Shown: positions 10,451 to 19,625 of the stretch, one piece after another
Layout: each line of letters starts with the position of its first letter
Position numbering within the stretch: the first letter of the stretch is position 1
From: Flavobacteriales bacterium
GTDB taxonomy: Bacteria > Bacteroidota > Bacteroidia > Flavobacteriales_D > Sanyastnellaceae
NCBI GenBank assembly: GCA_016722445.1
Contig: JADKIZ010000004.1
Location: forward strand, 62,001-126,000
Reading direction: 5' to 3'
Length of the DNA: 64,000 nt
Made by a program: the position numbers and the translations under genes
The notes under the pieces: generated by a model
Databases searched by the model: none
What the model saw: the letters and a program-made list of their open reading frames with translations, nothing else
What the model was told of the DNA's origin: nothing

Positions 10451-10594
10451 GTGATTTGGTTTAATTGGTAAATTACTTGAATTTGTGTGGGGTGAACGTT
10501 GCCGGAGAACTGGCGGTCCGTCCATACCCGAAGAGCACCGAATAGAGCTTCTCGTCATGAATTTTGTTTGAATTAAGGAAATTATGGTTTTTGG

Positions 10595-10614
10595 GTTGTT
10601 ATAAAAATAACAAC
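10595..10614 (-). promoter_or_regulatory. Leader inverted repeat upstream of the giant gene
   Basis: GTTGTTAT and ATAACAAC (8 bp each) are separated by AAAA, about 145 bp upstream of the chosen start at 10450. It could be an operator or an RNA hairpin in the leader. No TAnnTTTG-type promoter was found with confidence nearby. Confidence 0.35.
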
Positions 10615-11150
10615 GTCGCAATGTTAATGACGGATTTCGTTCCTGATGGTGGCCTGTGAAAAGATTTTTTTTTATTTCCATTAAAAAAACATTAACTCTT
10701 TGGTTATGTATTGGTAATCTGATTGTTATGAAATCTAATGATTTGTGTCAGGCCCTTTGGTTGATAAGTCGGATTTCACATTCCAGTCGTCAAAAGCCTC
10801 AAATTGAACCACGGAATGCCCAAAATCGGGATCGACAGTTGAAAATTCCAAGAGTTATGCTCAAAGACATATTCTTTTCAATTTCACCTTTTCTTGGGGT
10901 GATGAAATTCAAATCTGAATTGATCACTTAACTTTTTAGACAATGGGCAGAATATCGCTTGAATGGTTCCCATTAACAAACTCCACTACCGTCATTTCAC
11001 CTACAGGTTTTGCGAAATAGCGCAAAATCGCGTCGTTGTCATTCCCAAAACATGCAAGTGTGCTGTTTGCGAAATGAATTTGAAATAACTGAACACGCAA
11101 GAATAGATCTCCTCATGGATTTTACTTCAGATCATTTCATGACCATATAA
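10615..11150. other. Gene-free stretch
   Basis: No supported gene. The short open frames on both strands have no recognisable product. A 7-bp inverted repeat (TTTTGCG...CGCAAAA) lies near 11003-11023. The sequence leads into the repeat array to the right. Confidence 0.5.
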
Positions 11151-11410
11151 AAATCATCATGCGGTGAAGTTGAGGTGTTATTCCAAACATTTTTATGCAA
11201 TCAAAAGACGAGAGCGTAGTGGAACGGAGGTGATAGTAGGTTCTACTTCATTTCTTTGATCAATTGCATATATAGTAGTGATCAATGTTCTTCATCACAA
11301 TGTTGACCAATGCAATTTGGTCAGATAAGAAGTTTAGCGCCGAGGTGATGGTAGGTTCTACTTCGCTGTTTTTTATATGATGTGAGAAGTAGCGCGGAGA
11401 TGATAGTATG

Positions 11411-11436
11411 TTCCACTTCGCTGAAGCGAAGTGGAA
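11411..11436. repeat. REP-like palindrome H1, copy 1
   Basis: TTCCACTTCGC and GCGAAGTGGAA form an 11-bp perfect stem around TGAA. The adjoining GAATGACGGTCGTGT resembles the flanks of interspersed palindromes often seen in bacterial genomes. It is followed 25 bp later by hairpin H2. Confidence 0.85.
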
Positions 11437-11461
11437 TGACGGTCGTGTATTGGAAAAAAAA

Positions 11462-11488
11462 AGTTGTGCCACCTTCGGTGGCACAACT
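11462..11488. repeat. Hairpin H2, copy 1
   Basis: AGTTGTGCCACC pairs with GGTGGCACAACT around TTC (12-bp stem). An A8 run (11453-11460) precedes it on the plus strand, so on the minus strand it has the form of an intrinsic terminator. Confidence 0.8.
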
Positions 11489-11825
11489 AAGCAAAGTGTT
11501 GTGCCATGGTTTTGTTTGGTTCCACTTCGATGTTTTGAGCAACGATTTAAGATGAGGTAAGAAGTTTGAGTTTGAATGAATCACTTCAAATAATTGGCAA
11601 CTCCAAATGATAGCATGAGAAGTGTAGCACGCAGATGATAGTAGGTTCCTCTTCGGTGTTTTTTTTTATGTGCTGTAAGATGATGTGAGATCTGTAGCGC
11701 GGAGATGATGGTAGATTCAACTTCAGTGTTTTTTATGATGTGAGATGTGTTGTGCGGTGATAATGCTGGGTTCTACTACGCTGCTTTTTATTTGATGTGA
11801 GAAGTAGCGCGGAGATGATAGTAGG

Positions 11826-11851
11826 TTCCACTTCGCTGAAGCGAAGTGGAA
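11826..11851. repeat. REP-like palindrome H1, copy 2
   Basis: Same 26 bases as copy 1 at 11411-11436 (11-bp stem, TGAA loop). It is again followed about 23 bp later by an H2 hairpin, so H1-H2 is a fixed two-hairpin module. Confidence 0.85.
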
Positions 11852-11874
11852 TGACGGTCGTGTTTGGGGGAAAA

Positions 11875-11903
11875 TAGTAATGCCACCTTCGGTGGCATTA
11901 CTA
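11875..11903. repeat. Hairpin H2, copy 2
   Basis: TAGTAATGCCACC pairs with GGTGGCATTACTA around TTC (13-bp stem). Compared with copy 1, two stem positions differ and both are compensated on the other arm. Confidence 0.85.
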
Positions 11904-11948
11904 AGCTATTTACATATGCATTATTGCGAATATGAGAAGGCGCGAATG

Positions 11949-12047
11949 TTATGCGTTTCGACCAATACAATTTAGATCATCGAACGCTTGTTTGAGGCGT
12001 GATACGAATGCCTTTTCTCAGTCGCGTAACCATACGCGGGGGTCGTA
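11949..12047 (-). pseudogene. Fragment of the fba 3' end (last ~32 codons), with an in-frame stop
   Basis: This segment repeats the last ~100 bases of the aldolase gene at 15377-15475 with very few differences. It includes the C-terminal residues EKAFVSRLKQAFDDLN and the same stop position. In the copy, the codon GGA (Gly, in WLRDGEK) has become TGA, so it could not encode the tail even if joined to the gene. Similarity ends abruptly at about 12047-12052, inside what would be the coding region. Downstream on the minus strand it continues into hairpins H2 and H1 exactly as at the real fba locus. It is therefore one end of a segmental duplication, not a gene. Confidence 0.9.
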
Positions 12048-12079
12048 TGAACATTATCTCAAAAACTGTTTTTCAAATT

Positions 12080-12953
12080 CTATTCCACAAGCACTCTTAG
12101 CGTCGATGAAGTATTGGCCGAGATAACATTAATTAAATACACACCACTTATAGATGGGGCCAAAATTGAACTATCACAACGTTCACAATTTGAGCAATCA
12201 TGAGAACAAATAATTTTACTCACCAGTTCACCTCTACTATTTATTACATGAATCTCATCCCATTCAACATCCAAACCTTCAACGATTATCTTCTGATCCG
12301 TTTTAGCCGGGTTGGGATAGATAAAAGCAGAATTGGAATCGACATTTAATTTTCCACCTGGCATTTTGTCTAAAATAATCTTACTCTTACTGGAATCAAA
12401 CCTCAGATTCTTTTCAAGCCAGTAATCTCCATTTTCATCATAACCAAAAAGATTGAGTGTTCCGCTAATGTCACCTGTAGTTGTAAAACTGACCAATCAA
12501 TACACAATCACCACTGTTTGATGCAGGATCGTCTTGAGGAACAAACCAACATCCGTTATTCATGTATAGGCTGTCCCCATTTTCGAATTGAGAAAAATAC
12601 CCTCCCAGTGAAATCAATGAGTTATTTTGATTCGTCTCATAACCAAGGGTAAACCAAGAATCGTACAGCAGAGTCGAGTCCATTGAATAATTGCCTTCAT
12701 CAACAAATTGACTGCTATAACCACCATAAGTACTTTGATAAAAAGAAGTAGTAGAACGCACAACTACAGGCGATACAAAAGTGCCAACGACGCCATTTAT
12801 TGTTACGTTTTTATCGTACTTTTTTGCGTAAATGCGATAAGTCACTCCGCTTACCGCTCCTTCATTATCAACGGTTGTAATTAGGATGTCCAAATCAACG
12901 CTGAATCCTTTCAAGGAAATAAATATTGCGAGGAATAAAATATACTTTTTCAT
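12080..12953 (-). CDS. Secreted T9SS type A protein, frameshifted
   Basis: Two adjacent frames form one 290-residue protein if a single extra base is removed from the A4 run at 12485-12488 (T4 on the coding strand). The first frame then continues IGQ directly into FTTTGDISGTLNLFGYDE. The start at 12953 (MKKYILFLAIFISLKGFS) gives a signal peptide; ten codons further upstream are also open. The N-terminal ~165 residues are a beta-rich, Tyr/Asn/Gly-rich region of unknown function. The C-terminal ~80 residues from AFIYPNPAK form a T9SS type A sorting domain, with an unusual Cys-rich insert (CSHDCSNCERC). It follows the preceding gene by 20 bp, so the two are probably co-transcribed. The break may be a sequencing error or a real lesion. 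Confidence 0.75.
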
Positions 12954-12973
12954 AATTTTCAAGTAATTAAAGG

Positions 12974-13990
12974 TTAAGGACAAGTTGTTCCGAATGCGCC
13001 AACAAACAAAATCAAATCTTCAACGGTAACTATCTGATCACAATCAAAATCGGAAGGTATACCGCTTCCTGACTGACCAAACTGGATCATCAAACCATCG
13101 GCTACAAACAAATCATCGGCATCCACCATACCATCTCCATCAAGGTCAAATGGACATATCATATCTGTGAAATCGAGTTCAAACAATGCGGTACCCTCAC
13201 AGTCGAAATCTGCTGATTCCACCAAGACGCTTGTATTGACGTAAGGTGTAGAGAGTCCAGAAATAACGACAGTTTGAGTTGTTTCTGAGTTATCCCACAA
13301 ATAATTAAAAGCACCTCCCTCGACATTTATTTCGGCACTGAGAGTGATACTGTAGTCAGCACAAAATCCGCCCACATCGATTGGTTCAATTGATACTTCA
13401 ATCTCACCTGCCGCAGGAACGTCGATATAGCAATCAAGGCCACTGACTATACCTGGAAGTTCAACAAAACTCATATTGTATTCAACAAAGTATTCTCCAC
13501 TACCTTCCAAATCATGGCACAACACGGTATTCAATGGCATCGAATTGCTCATTGGAGAATTCCAGTAGTTCACTTGGGTAATTGAATAATGTTCATTTAA
13601 CTCAATGCATAATTGACCATCCAAATCTGAGCAATCATTCCCTGTATAACTAATTTGTAAATCTGGAAATGGTTCGATATAAATCTCATACATGTGGACA
13701 ACATCCCCAGTTACTCCTTGCAAGAAAAACACTTCTCCAATAGGAACATTGCCCCACCAGTACAACAGATCTTCAGGATGATCTGAATCGATGCTCCAGT
13801 ACTGAAATTCAGAACCAAAAGCGTCATCTGGATAGAGCTTAACAGAAATAAATTCAGCATGACAATCATAAACATTACCAACCAAAGTAAAATGACAATT
13901 TGTGGTGTAGGATTGAGCGAAAGATCGCTTGGCCAAGAGACAGAAGCATAAAATTACTACACTTCCAATTAAAGGTTTAATTATTTTCAT
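12974..13990 (-). CDS. Secreted protein with C-terminal dockerin-like Ca-binding repeats
   Basis: A 338-aa protein with a signal peptide (MKIIKPLIGSVVILCFCLLA, cleavage near FAQS). Most of the chain is beta-rich and Cys-containing with no family I recognise. The last ~50 residues hold two EF-hand-like loops, DLDGDGMVDADD and DFDCDQIVTVED, spaced like a dockerin-type tandem; similar tails ending in GAFGTTCP are common on secreted Bacteroidota proteins. Its last bases lie 20 bp before the start of the next T9SS protein, suggesting a two-gene operon. Both genes lie inside the segment flanked by direct repeats (about 12050-14686). Export is likely by Sec; passage through T9SS is less certain because no PNP sorting domain is visible. 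Confidence 0.75.
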   Translation of the reverse strand: MKIIKPLIGSVVILCFCLLAKRSFAQSYTTNCHFTLVGNVYDCHAEFISVKLYPDDAFGSEFQYWSIDSDHPEDLLYWWGNVPIGEVFFLQGVTGDVVHMYEIYIEPFPDLQISYTGNDCSDLDGQLCIELNEHYSITQVNYWNSPMSNSMPLNTVLCHDLEGSGEYFVEYNMSFVELPGIVSGLDCYIDVPAAGEIEVSIEPIDVGGFCADYSITLSAEINVEGGAFNYLWDNSETTQTVVISGLSTPYVNTSVLVESADFDCEGTALFELDFTDMICPFDLDGDGMVDADDLFVADGLMIQFGQSGSGIPSDFDCDQIVTVEDLILFVGAFGTTCP

Positions 13991-14686
13991 AAGGTTAAGA
14001 TTTTAACCAAATGAAATGATATTATATTACATAATTATTAAAATCAAGTTAATTAACATTTGCTCATTACTTGTTTTTAGACCAGAGCATACTTCCAAGC
14101 CTAAAACTACCTCGAAGAATGAAGATCAGTTTGATTGGCTTGTAAACTTTTATTATATACTTCAAAACAAACTACTCAATCCATTTCGTATGTCAAAATG
14201 ATAATTCCACAAATACACTTCAAAAATAGCTAAGAATACTACTATTATCATCTTTTCATGTTTCACCAATAGTACTAGCAACTAGGACATTCAAACTGGA
14301 ATAACTTCTCAAAACATTCAGACGTGTAGTTATCCTCACCGGTGCATTACTTCAGGTGCAAATCGTCATAATCATACTGTTTTAGTCAGCTTAGATATGT
14401 TTCTATTAAAAACATACATTAACACGTTATTGGCAAACAATTCTGTACCAGAATAAGTCAAGAATTTTTGATGTTGCACAGAGTATAGCGACAAAAAGAA
14501 ATAATGCTCCAGTTGGCACAATTAATCCAAACTACATGACGACGTAAAGAATATTGAGACGTATACTGATTCACGCTGTTGTTGAATTCTAAAAATTGAG
14601 GGAGCTGAGCATTGCATGGTTCTCCACTTCGGACGTATGTTCGACCGATATTATTCAAATGAACATTGAAACGCTAAGGTCCTTGT
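13991..14686. other. AT-rich gene-free stretch
   Basis: No gene supported. A 6-bp inverted repeat GGTTAA-GATT-TTAACC sits immediately upstream of the start at 13990 and could be regulatory. Short minus-strand frames near 14458-14658 have no recognisable product. Confidence 0.5.
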
Positions 14687-15000
14687 AAGTTCCGCTTCGA
14701 TGTTTTTGAGCAATGATTTAAGATGAGGTAAGAAGTTTGAGTTTGAATGAATCACTTCAAATAATTGGCAACTTCAAATGATAAGACGAGCAGTTGTAGC
14801 GCGGAGATGATGGTAGGTTCCTCTTCGGTGCTTTTCTTATATGATGGGAGATGTATTGCGCGGGGACGATAGTAGGTTCCTCTTCGTTGTTTTCTTTCTA
14901 TATGATGTAAGATGATGTGAGATGTGTTGTGCGGAGATGATGATGGGTTCTACTACGCTGCTTTTTTTATGATGTGAGATATGGCGCGTAGATGATAGTA

Positions 15001-15252
15001 GGTTCCTCTTCGTTGTTTTCTTTTTATATGATGTAAGATGATGAGAGATCTGTGGTGCGGAGATGATGCTAGGTTCTACCACGCTGCTTTTTATTTGATG
15101 TGAGAAGTAGCGCGGAGACCATAGTAGGTTCCTCTTCGTTGTTTTCTTTTTATATGATGTAAGATGATGAGAGATCTGTGGTGCGGAGATGATGCTAGGT
15201 TCTACCACGCTGCTTTTTATTTGATGTGAGAAGTAGCGCGGAGACCATAGTA
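15001..15252. repeat. Perfect 126-bp tandem duplication inside array B
   Basis: Positions 15001-15126 and 15127-15252 read identically, and a third partial copy begins at 15253 and runs into hairpin H1. Because the unit degenerates elsewhere in the array, this exact duplication must be recent. Confidence 0.88.
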
Positions 15253-15254
15253 GG

Positions 15255-15280
15255 TTCCTCTTCGCTGAAGCGAAGAGGAA
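15255..15280. repeat. REP-like palindrome H1, copy 3
   Basis: TTCCTCTTCGC-TGAA-GCGAAGAGGAA. Relative to copies 1 and 2, one stem base has changed from A to T and its partner from T to A, so the 11-bp stem is preserved. Confidence 0.85.
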
Positions 15281-15302
15281 TGACGATCGTTTTTGGGGAA
15301 AA

Positions 15303-15331
15303 TAGTAGTGCCACCTTCGGTGGCACTACTA
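15303..15331 (-). terminator. fba terminator (hairpin H2, copy 3)
   Basis: On the minus strand this is a 13-bp stem TAGTAGTGCCACC/GGTGGCACTACTA with loop GAA, followed by ATTTTCCCC. It lies 45 bp beyond the fba stop codon and is well placed to end fba transcription. It is the third member of the H2 family and keeps pairing despite base changes. Confidence 0.75.
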
Positions 15332-15376
15332 AGCTATTTACATATGCATTATTGCGCATATGAGAAGGCGCGAATG

Positions 15377-16444
15377 TTATGCGTTTCTACCAATACAATT
15401 TAGATCATCGAACGCTTGTTTGAGGCGTGATACGAATGCCTTTTCTCCGTCGCGTAACCATACGCGGGGGTCGTAGAACTTCTTGTTCGGTTTGTCCTCG
15501 CCATCGGGATTGCCGATTTGTGACATGAGATAACCTTGTTTGTTGAGCACGTAATCACGAACACCAGATAAAAATGCATATTGCATATCTGTATCGATAT
15601 TCATCTTGATGGCACCGTAACTGATGGCTTCACGAATTTCTTCTTGTGTACTTCCACTTCCTCCATGGAATACAAAATGAATAGGCTTTTCTTGTGTGTT
15701 GAATTTTTTCTGAACGTAATCTTGCGAATTTTTGAGTATCACAGGTTGCAATTTTACATTGCCTGGTTTATAGACACCATGTACATTTCCAAATGCCGCC
15801 GTAATGGTAAAGCGATTGGAAATTTTCATCATATGTTCATAGGTATATGCCACATCTTCGGGTTGGGTGTACAACTTGGAGCTATCAACGCTGCTGTTGT
15901 CTACACCATCTTCTTCTCCACCAGTAACTCCCAACTCCACCTCTAAGGTAATTCCCATAGACTTCATTCTTTCGAAATACTGACATGAAATTTCGATGTT
16001 CTCGTGCAATGGTTCTTCACTTAAATCGAGCATGTGTGATGAGAACAAAGGCTTACCTGTTTTCTCGAAATGTTTCTCACCATGTTCCAACATACCATCC
16101 ATCCAGGCAATGATGTTTTTGGCGCAGTGGTCTGTGTGAATGATAACTGGCACTCCGTATTCTGTTGCAACCATGTGGATGTGATGTGCACCACTTACCG
16201 ATCCAATAATGGAAGCCTGTTGTACATCATTCTTAAGTCCTTTTCCTGCGAAGAATGCTCCTCCTCCATTGCTGAATTGAACGATCACTGGAGAATTCAC
16301 TTCGCGTGCTGTCTCCAGCACCGCATTGACACTATTGGTACCAATGACATTCACGGCAGGTAATGCATACTTATTTTCCAATGCGTGATTAAAGACTTCG
16401 GTGACTTCATCACCGGTCAAAACTCCTGGACGAAAACGAGACAT
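15377..16444 (-). CDS. fbaA: Class II fructose-bisphosphate aldolase
   Basis: A cytoplasmic glycolytic and gluconeogenic enzyme that reversibly splits fructose 1,6-bisphosphate into DHAP and glyceraldehyde 3-phosphate with a divalent metal. The 355-aa length fits the long (E. coli FbaA-like) class IIA type. Visible motifs are VIIHTDHCAKN (metal-binding His and catalytic Asp), LEVELGVTGGEEDGVDNS, AAFGNVHGVYKPGN, HFVFHGGSGST (metal and phosphate site) and MNIDTDMQYAF. The start (MSRFRPGVLTGDEV) is the normal N-terminus. It stands alone, with a terminator hairpin downstream and a TTATGAAT-repeat intergenic region upstream. Its 3' end has been duplicated at 11949-12047. Confidence 0.96.
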   Translation of the reverse strand: MSRFRPGVLTGDEVTEVFNHALENKYALPAVNVIGTNSVNAVLETAREVNSPVIVQFSNGGGAFFAGKGLKNDVQQASIIGSVSGAHHIHMVATEYGVPVIIHTDHCAKNIIAWMDGMLEHGEKHFEKTGKPLFSSHMLDLSEEPLHENIEISCQYFERMKSMGITLEVELGVTGGEEDGVDNSSVDSSKLYTQPEDVAYTYEHMMKISNRFTITAAFGNVHGVYKPGNVKLQPVILKNSQDYVQKKFNTQEKPIHFVFHGGSGSTQEEIREAISYGAIKMNIDTDMQYAFLSGVRDYVLNKQGYLMSQIGNPDGEDKPNKKFYDPRVWLRDGEKAFVSRLKQAFDDLNCIGRNA

Positions 16445-16481
16445 ATTGATTGAGATTTTTTGCGAAAATAAGAACCAATAT

Positions 16482-16530
16482 TGAATTATGAGTGATGAAT
16501 TATGAGTTATGAGTTATGAATTATGAATTG
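16482..16530. repeat. TTATGA(G/A)T simple repeat
   Basis: Imperfect tandem copies of the octamer-like unit GAATTATGAGTTATG lie between fba and the next gene. The same word recurs at 52780-52806 and, inverted, at 57217-57241. Confidence 0.7.
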
Positions 16531-16540
16531 TGGTGAGGGG

Positions 16541-19285
16541 CTAGTGGATGAGAAGAGGGGTGGTGAGGTGGGTGGATTTGAGAAAGTAAAAACCGGAGGG
16601 GAAGGTTGAGATATTCAATTGGTTTAGACCGGGGAAAATTTGTTGAGATAAAATTCTTTTGCCCGAGAGGTCGAAAATTACAACGATCTCTTCCGCCATC
16701 GAGTGGATAAAAAGAACATCATGACATGGATTGGGGTAAATCAAAATTTCAGATGAAACTTCATTCAAAAAATCAAACAATACTTCAACTTCATCAGAAA
16801 TCTGACAACCGTTGCCATCAGTTATGGTGTATCCATATATCCCTTCTGAAAGCTCATCAAGTATCAATTGATCACTTCCATTTTGCCATAAAATTTCATA
16901 CGGAGGTGTGCCACCAGAAATCTGCAATTCAACGTTGCCATTATTGGTTGAATTCGCATGGGTAATTTGAGCTTCAATCAACAATGGTGGGTTTTCATTT
17001 ACTGTAATTTCCTCAATGGTAAAACATCCATTTTCGTCAACTATAATGAACTCGTAAACACCTGCAAACAATTCTGACGGATCAACGTCATTGTACTCAA
17101 TGAAAGAAATATCCGTTGGACCTTCTATGACATATTCAACAGCCACACTTTCACCAAAACAAGCCATTGGTATTTCCCAATTCATATCAATTGGAGCGTA
17201 CTCCAAAACGACTAGACTATCTTGAACCATACAACCATTCAAATCAGAAATCTGATAATGATGAACTCCAACAGTCAACGCATTGGGATCATCTCCAAAC
17301 CAATCTTCAATGTAGTAACCACTTCCTCCGGTGATGACGAGAGAAGCGATGGATGTCATTCCTTCACACACCGTATCCATAGTAGATTGCACCAACAATG
17401 GTGGGGGTTCAGTCACAACAAAATCTACATGCAGGTCGCACGAATTTTCATAAAGAATATTCAATTCATGTGCACCAGGTCCAAGATTTTCACATGTGAT
17501 ACCTGACGTCGCATTACTCCACAAAATAGAAGAAACAAGCGAAGTATCCAGTGACAAAGTTGCTATACCATCATGCGCTCCAAAACAAGATACAGGAATA
17601 ATTTCTGGAACGATCAGTCCAGATTCAAACAACACTACGTCATAAAAAATATGATGGTCAAAACCATTCTCCATTGTAATTACTTGTTCGTATACACCAG
17701 GTTCTTGTACAATTAATTCTGATGCATATACGCCATTACTCCATAAACCTTCTGTATCCGATGAATTGGTTAACAACAAAGAATCATTTTCACACAGGAC
17801 TAAATTGTAGTGTTCAACTTCATCACTGTAGCTTACTCCTTCAATGATATGCAATGTGGTATTGATTGATGGATTGTAAATCATGTCGATCCAACCCAGC
17901 GGCCATTCAATTTTGACAGAATCAATGGTATTGGCTTCACCAATACCGATGATTTCATATTGAGAATCTTGTCCCAAAAAACTCTCACCAGATTGTGTAT
18001 AGGTGATGTATTCATGACCACCTGCATAGACATGGATATGCGATCCAATGGCATCGTGATTGCTCATCGTACCTTGCAACTGAAGCTTTATCCAATTACC
18101 GCCTATTGCATTGTTCAACCAAACAGCAATTTTTTGAGGAGTGATATTTACGACAACAAGATCACTGTAACCATCGCGATTGAAATCACCAGTGGCAGTG
18201 ACATAACATTCTCCGTCATCATTTTCAAAATCCGGAGAATTATCACCATTGAAATATCCATCATTTGAATTTATGTAAAAATAATTTTGGCCACCATCGA
18301 ACGATGTGTTGGTGGCACCATAAAAGTCATCCCACGTATTGTTGTCGTAATCTATCCATTCCACTCCATAAAGTGTAGCACCAACAAAATCCAAATTACC
18401 CTGTTCAGCGACATTCTGAAAAACGCCACCTTCATTCATCAATAGAACACTACCCGAATCTGTATTAGAAATGTATACATCATAATCTAGGTCATGGTCG
18501 AGATCAGACCATGCGACCCCCATACCATCGAGAGCGATATTTAGGCCGGTTTCAGCCCCAGCACTTGTAAAACTACCATCACCGTTATTTCGGTAAAATG
18601 AATTACCAAAATATCGGTCGTTCACTACCATCAAATCAGGATCGAGATCATGATCGATATCGACCCATGAACTTTGAAACGCCGCTTTTACGCCATTGGA
18701 AACATTCAATAACAAACCCACATCTTCAAACTCACCATTCCCGAGATTATGAAACAACCAACTTTTGATGTTTCCAGCGATATGATAATTGCAAACATAA
18801 GCATCTGCAAGACCATCTCGATCATAATCTCCCCAGGATACACCATGTGAATTAGCCATAACCGACGGCATGGTGGTTTGGTAAGAGATATCGGTAAAAC
18901 TCAAATCACCATCATTACGCATAATCACAACGGCGTTGTTGTAACGCGTTACAAACAGATCCGCGTCATCATCATTGTCGAAGTCAATCCAAGTGCAACC
19001 TCTCACCTGACCAGGAATGCTATTGAACAAATAAACTTCTTCAAACGCACCTTCATTGTTCAAAAAAGTACGCACGCCATCTGTATAAGTAGCCACTGTA
19101 ATATCATCCCAACCATCTTTATTGAAATCATAACAACTCAAACCGCTGGCGTAAGAGAGGCCGTTAAAGTAATTGAACATGGGATATTGCAACTCCTGTG
19201 TGAATTGAGATTGAGATTGAAAAAAAACACACAGATTAAAGAAGAAGAAAATAATTCTCTTCCATTGCTTTCGTGTGCTTCGCAT
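16541..19285 (-). CDS. Secreted VCBS/FG-GAP + ASPIC-UnbV protein with SprB-like repeats, T9SS (paralogue 4)
   Basis: Start set at 19285, whose N-terminus has the signal peptide RIIFFFFNLCVFFQSQSQ; an open upstream extension of 25 codons lacks one. The first ~390 residues are VCBS/FG-GAP beta-propeller repeats with Ca-binding DxDxDGxxD loops (YDFNKDGWDDI, DYDRDGLAD, DIDHDLDPD, DFNRDGYSD). Residues ~395-485 are an ASPIC/UnbV domain (GNWIKLQLQGT, SQYEIIGIG, WPLGWID). Next come SprB-like repeats (VSCFGAHDGIATLS, TDGNGC). A T9SS type A tail begins at ILIYPNPC. This is the CRTAC1-like architecture. Function is presumably adhesive or structural at the cell surface. It is the last of four tandem paralogues. 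Confidence 0.88.
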   Translation of the reverse strand: MRSTRKQWKRIIFFFFNLCVFFQSQSQFTQELQYPMFNYFNGLSYASGLSCYDFNKDGWDDITVATYTDGVRTFLNNEGAFEEVYLFNSIPGQVRGCTWIDFDNDDDADLFVTRYNNAVVIMRNDGDLSFTDISYQTTMPSVMANSHGVSWGDYDRDGLADAYVCNYHIAGNIKSWLFHNLGNGEFEDVGLLLNVSNGVKAAFQSSWVDIDHDLDPDLMVVNDRYFGNSFYRNNGDGSFTSAGAETGLNIALDGMGVAWSDLDHDLDYDVYISNTDSGSVLLMNEGGVFQNVAEQGNLDFVGATLYGVEWIDYDNNTWDDFYGATNTSFDGGQNYFYINSNDGYFNGDNSPDFENDDGECYVTATGDFNRDGYSDLVVVNITPQKIAVWLNNAIGGNWIKLQLQGTMSNHDAIGSHIHVYAGGHEYITYTQSGESFLGQDSQYEIIGIGEANTIDSVKIEWPLGWIDMIYNPSINTTLHIIEGVSYSDEVEHYNLVLCENDSLLLTNSSDTEGLWSNGVYASELIVQEPGVYEQVITMENGFDHHIFYDVVLFESGLIVPEIIPVSCFGAHDGIATLSLDTSLVSSILWSNATSGITCENLGPGAHELNILYENSCDLHVDFVVTEPPPLLVQSTMDTVCEGMTSIASLVITGGSGYYIEDWFGDDPNALTVGVHHYQISDLNGCMVQDSLVVLEYAPIDMNWEIPMACFGESVAVEYVIEGPTDISFIEYNDVDPSELFAGVYEFIIVDENGCFTIEEITVNENPPLLIEAQITHANSTNNGNVELQISGGTPPYEILWQNGSDQLILDELSEGIYGYTITDGNGCQISDEVEVLFDFLNEVSSEILIYPNPCHDVLFIHSMAEEIVVIFDLSGKRILSQQIFPGLNQLNISTFPSGFYFLKSTHLTTPLLIH

Positions 19286-19625
19286 CAAATCATTTCCAGC
19301 GCTAGTCAACGCCAGATACGACTTCGTACAAAATAAAGGACGAAACAACATGGCAAACAAGCATAGTTAAGGTTGTCTGCTGTGTTGATCAGCATTCATT
19401 CCGAAAGACACCTTCAATGCAAGGATTATCCTTTGTTAGCATAACAAAGAAAAAGTGCCGGAAAAACGCGAATCAAACAGTCAGATAAAAACACACCCTG
19501 ATGAATTACATCGGTTCGTTAAGGTGTACGAAAGTTGAGAAGATTACCCGAGTAATGAATTAACCTCGAATTAATATGCGATTGAAATACGATTAAATTC
19601 TCAGATGCACGCAGACGTAGAACTT
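19286..19625. other. Intergenic, probable promoter region for paralogue 4
   Basis: A gap of 340 bp between two paralogues, long enough for an independent promoter. No clear promoter element, terminator hairpin or repeat was recognised. Confidence 0.4.

Larger units (their letters stand above)
11200..11905. repeat. Degenerate repeat array A (left copy) with two hairpin pairs
   Basis: About seven imperfect copies of a unit close to GCGCGGAGATGATAGTAGG followed by TTCCACTTCGCTG recur near 11213, 11335, 11390, 11619, 11697, 11750 and 11806. T-rich spacers reading like TTTTTTATATGATGTGAGAA separate them. Two units end in a full palindrome (TTCCACTTCGC-TGAA-GCGAAGTGGAA) followed by a second hairpin with core GCCACC-TTC-GGTGGC. 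From about 11519 rightward this array is a direct repeat of the array at 14688-15345. It has no spacers of constant length and no cas genes, so it is not CRISPR. Confidence 0.85.
14688..15345. repeat. Degenerate repeat array B (right copy) next to fba
   Basis: About eight copies of the same unit as array A start near 14796, 14855, 14927, 14984, 15053, 15108, 15179 and 15234. Odd and even units alternate in type (TTCCTCTTCGTTG versus TTCTACCACGCTG), giving a two-unit period. The first ~150 bp match 11519-11670 closely and the right end, including the H1-H2 hairpins, matches 11800-11930. Open frames through it, such as minus 14837-15208, are by-products of the repeat and not genes. Confidence 0.85.

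Noticed and set aside
14837..15208. 123-aa minus-strand open frame with repeated peptide
   Set aside because: It is simply the translation of the tandem DNA repeat; no start context, homology or codon pattern of a gene.
11200..15345. CRISPR array
   Set aside because: Units vary in length and sequence, spacers are themselves repeats, and no cas gene is near.
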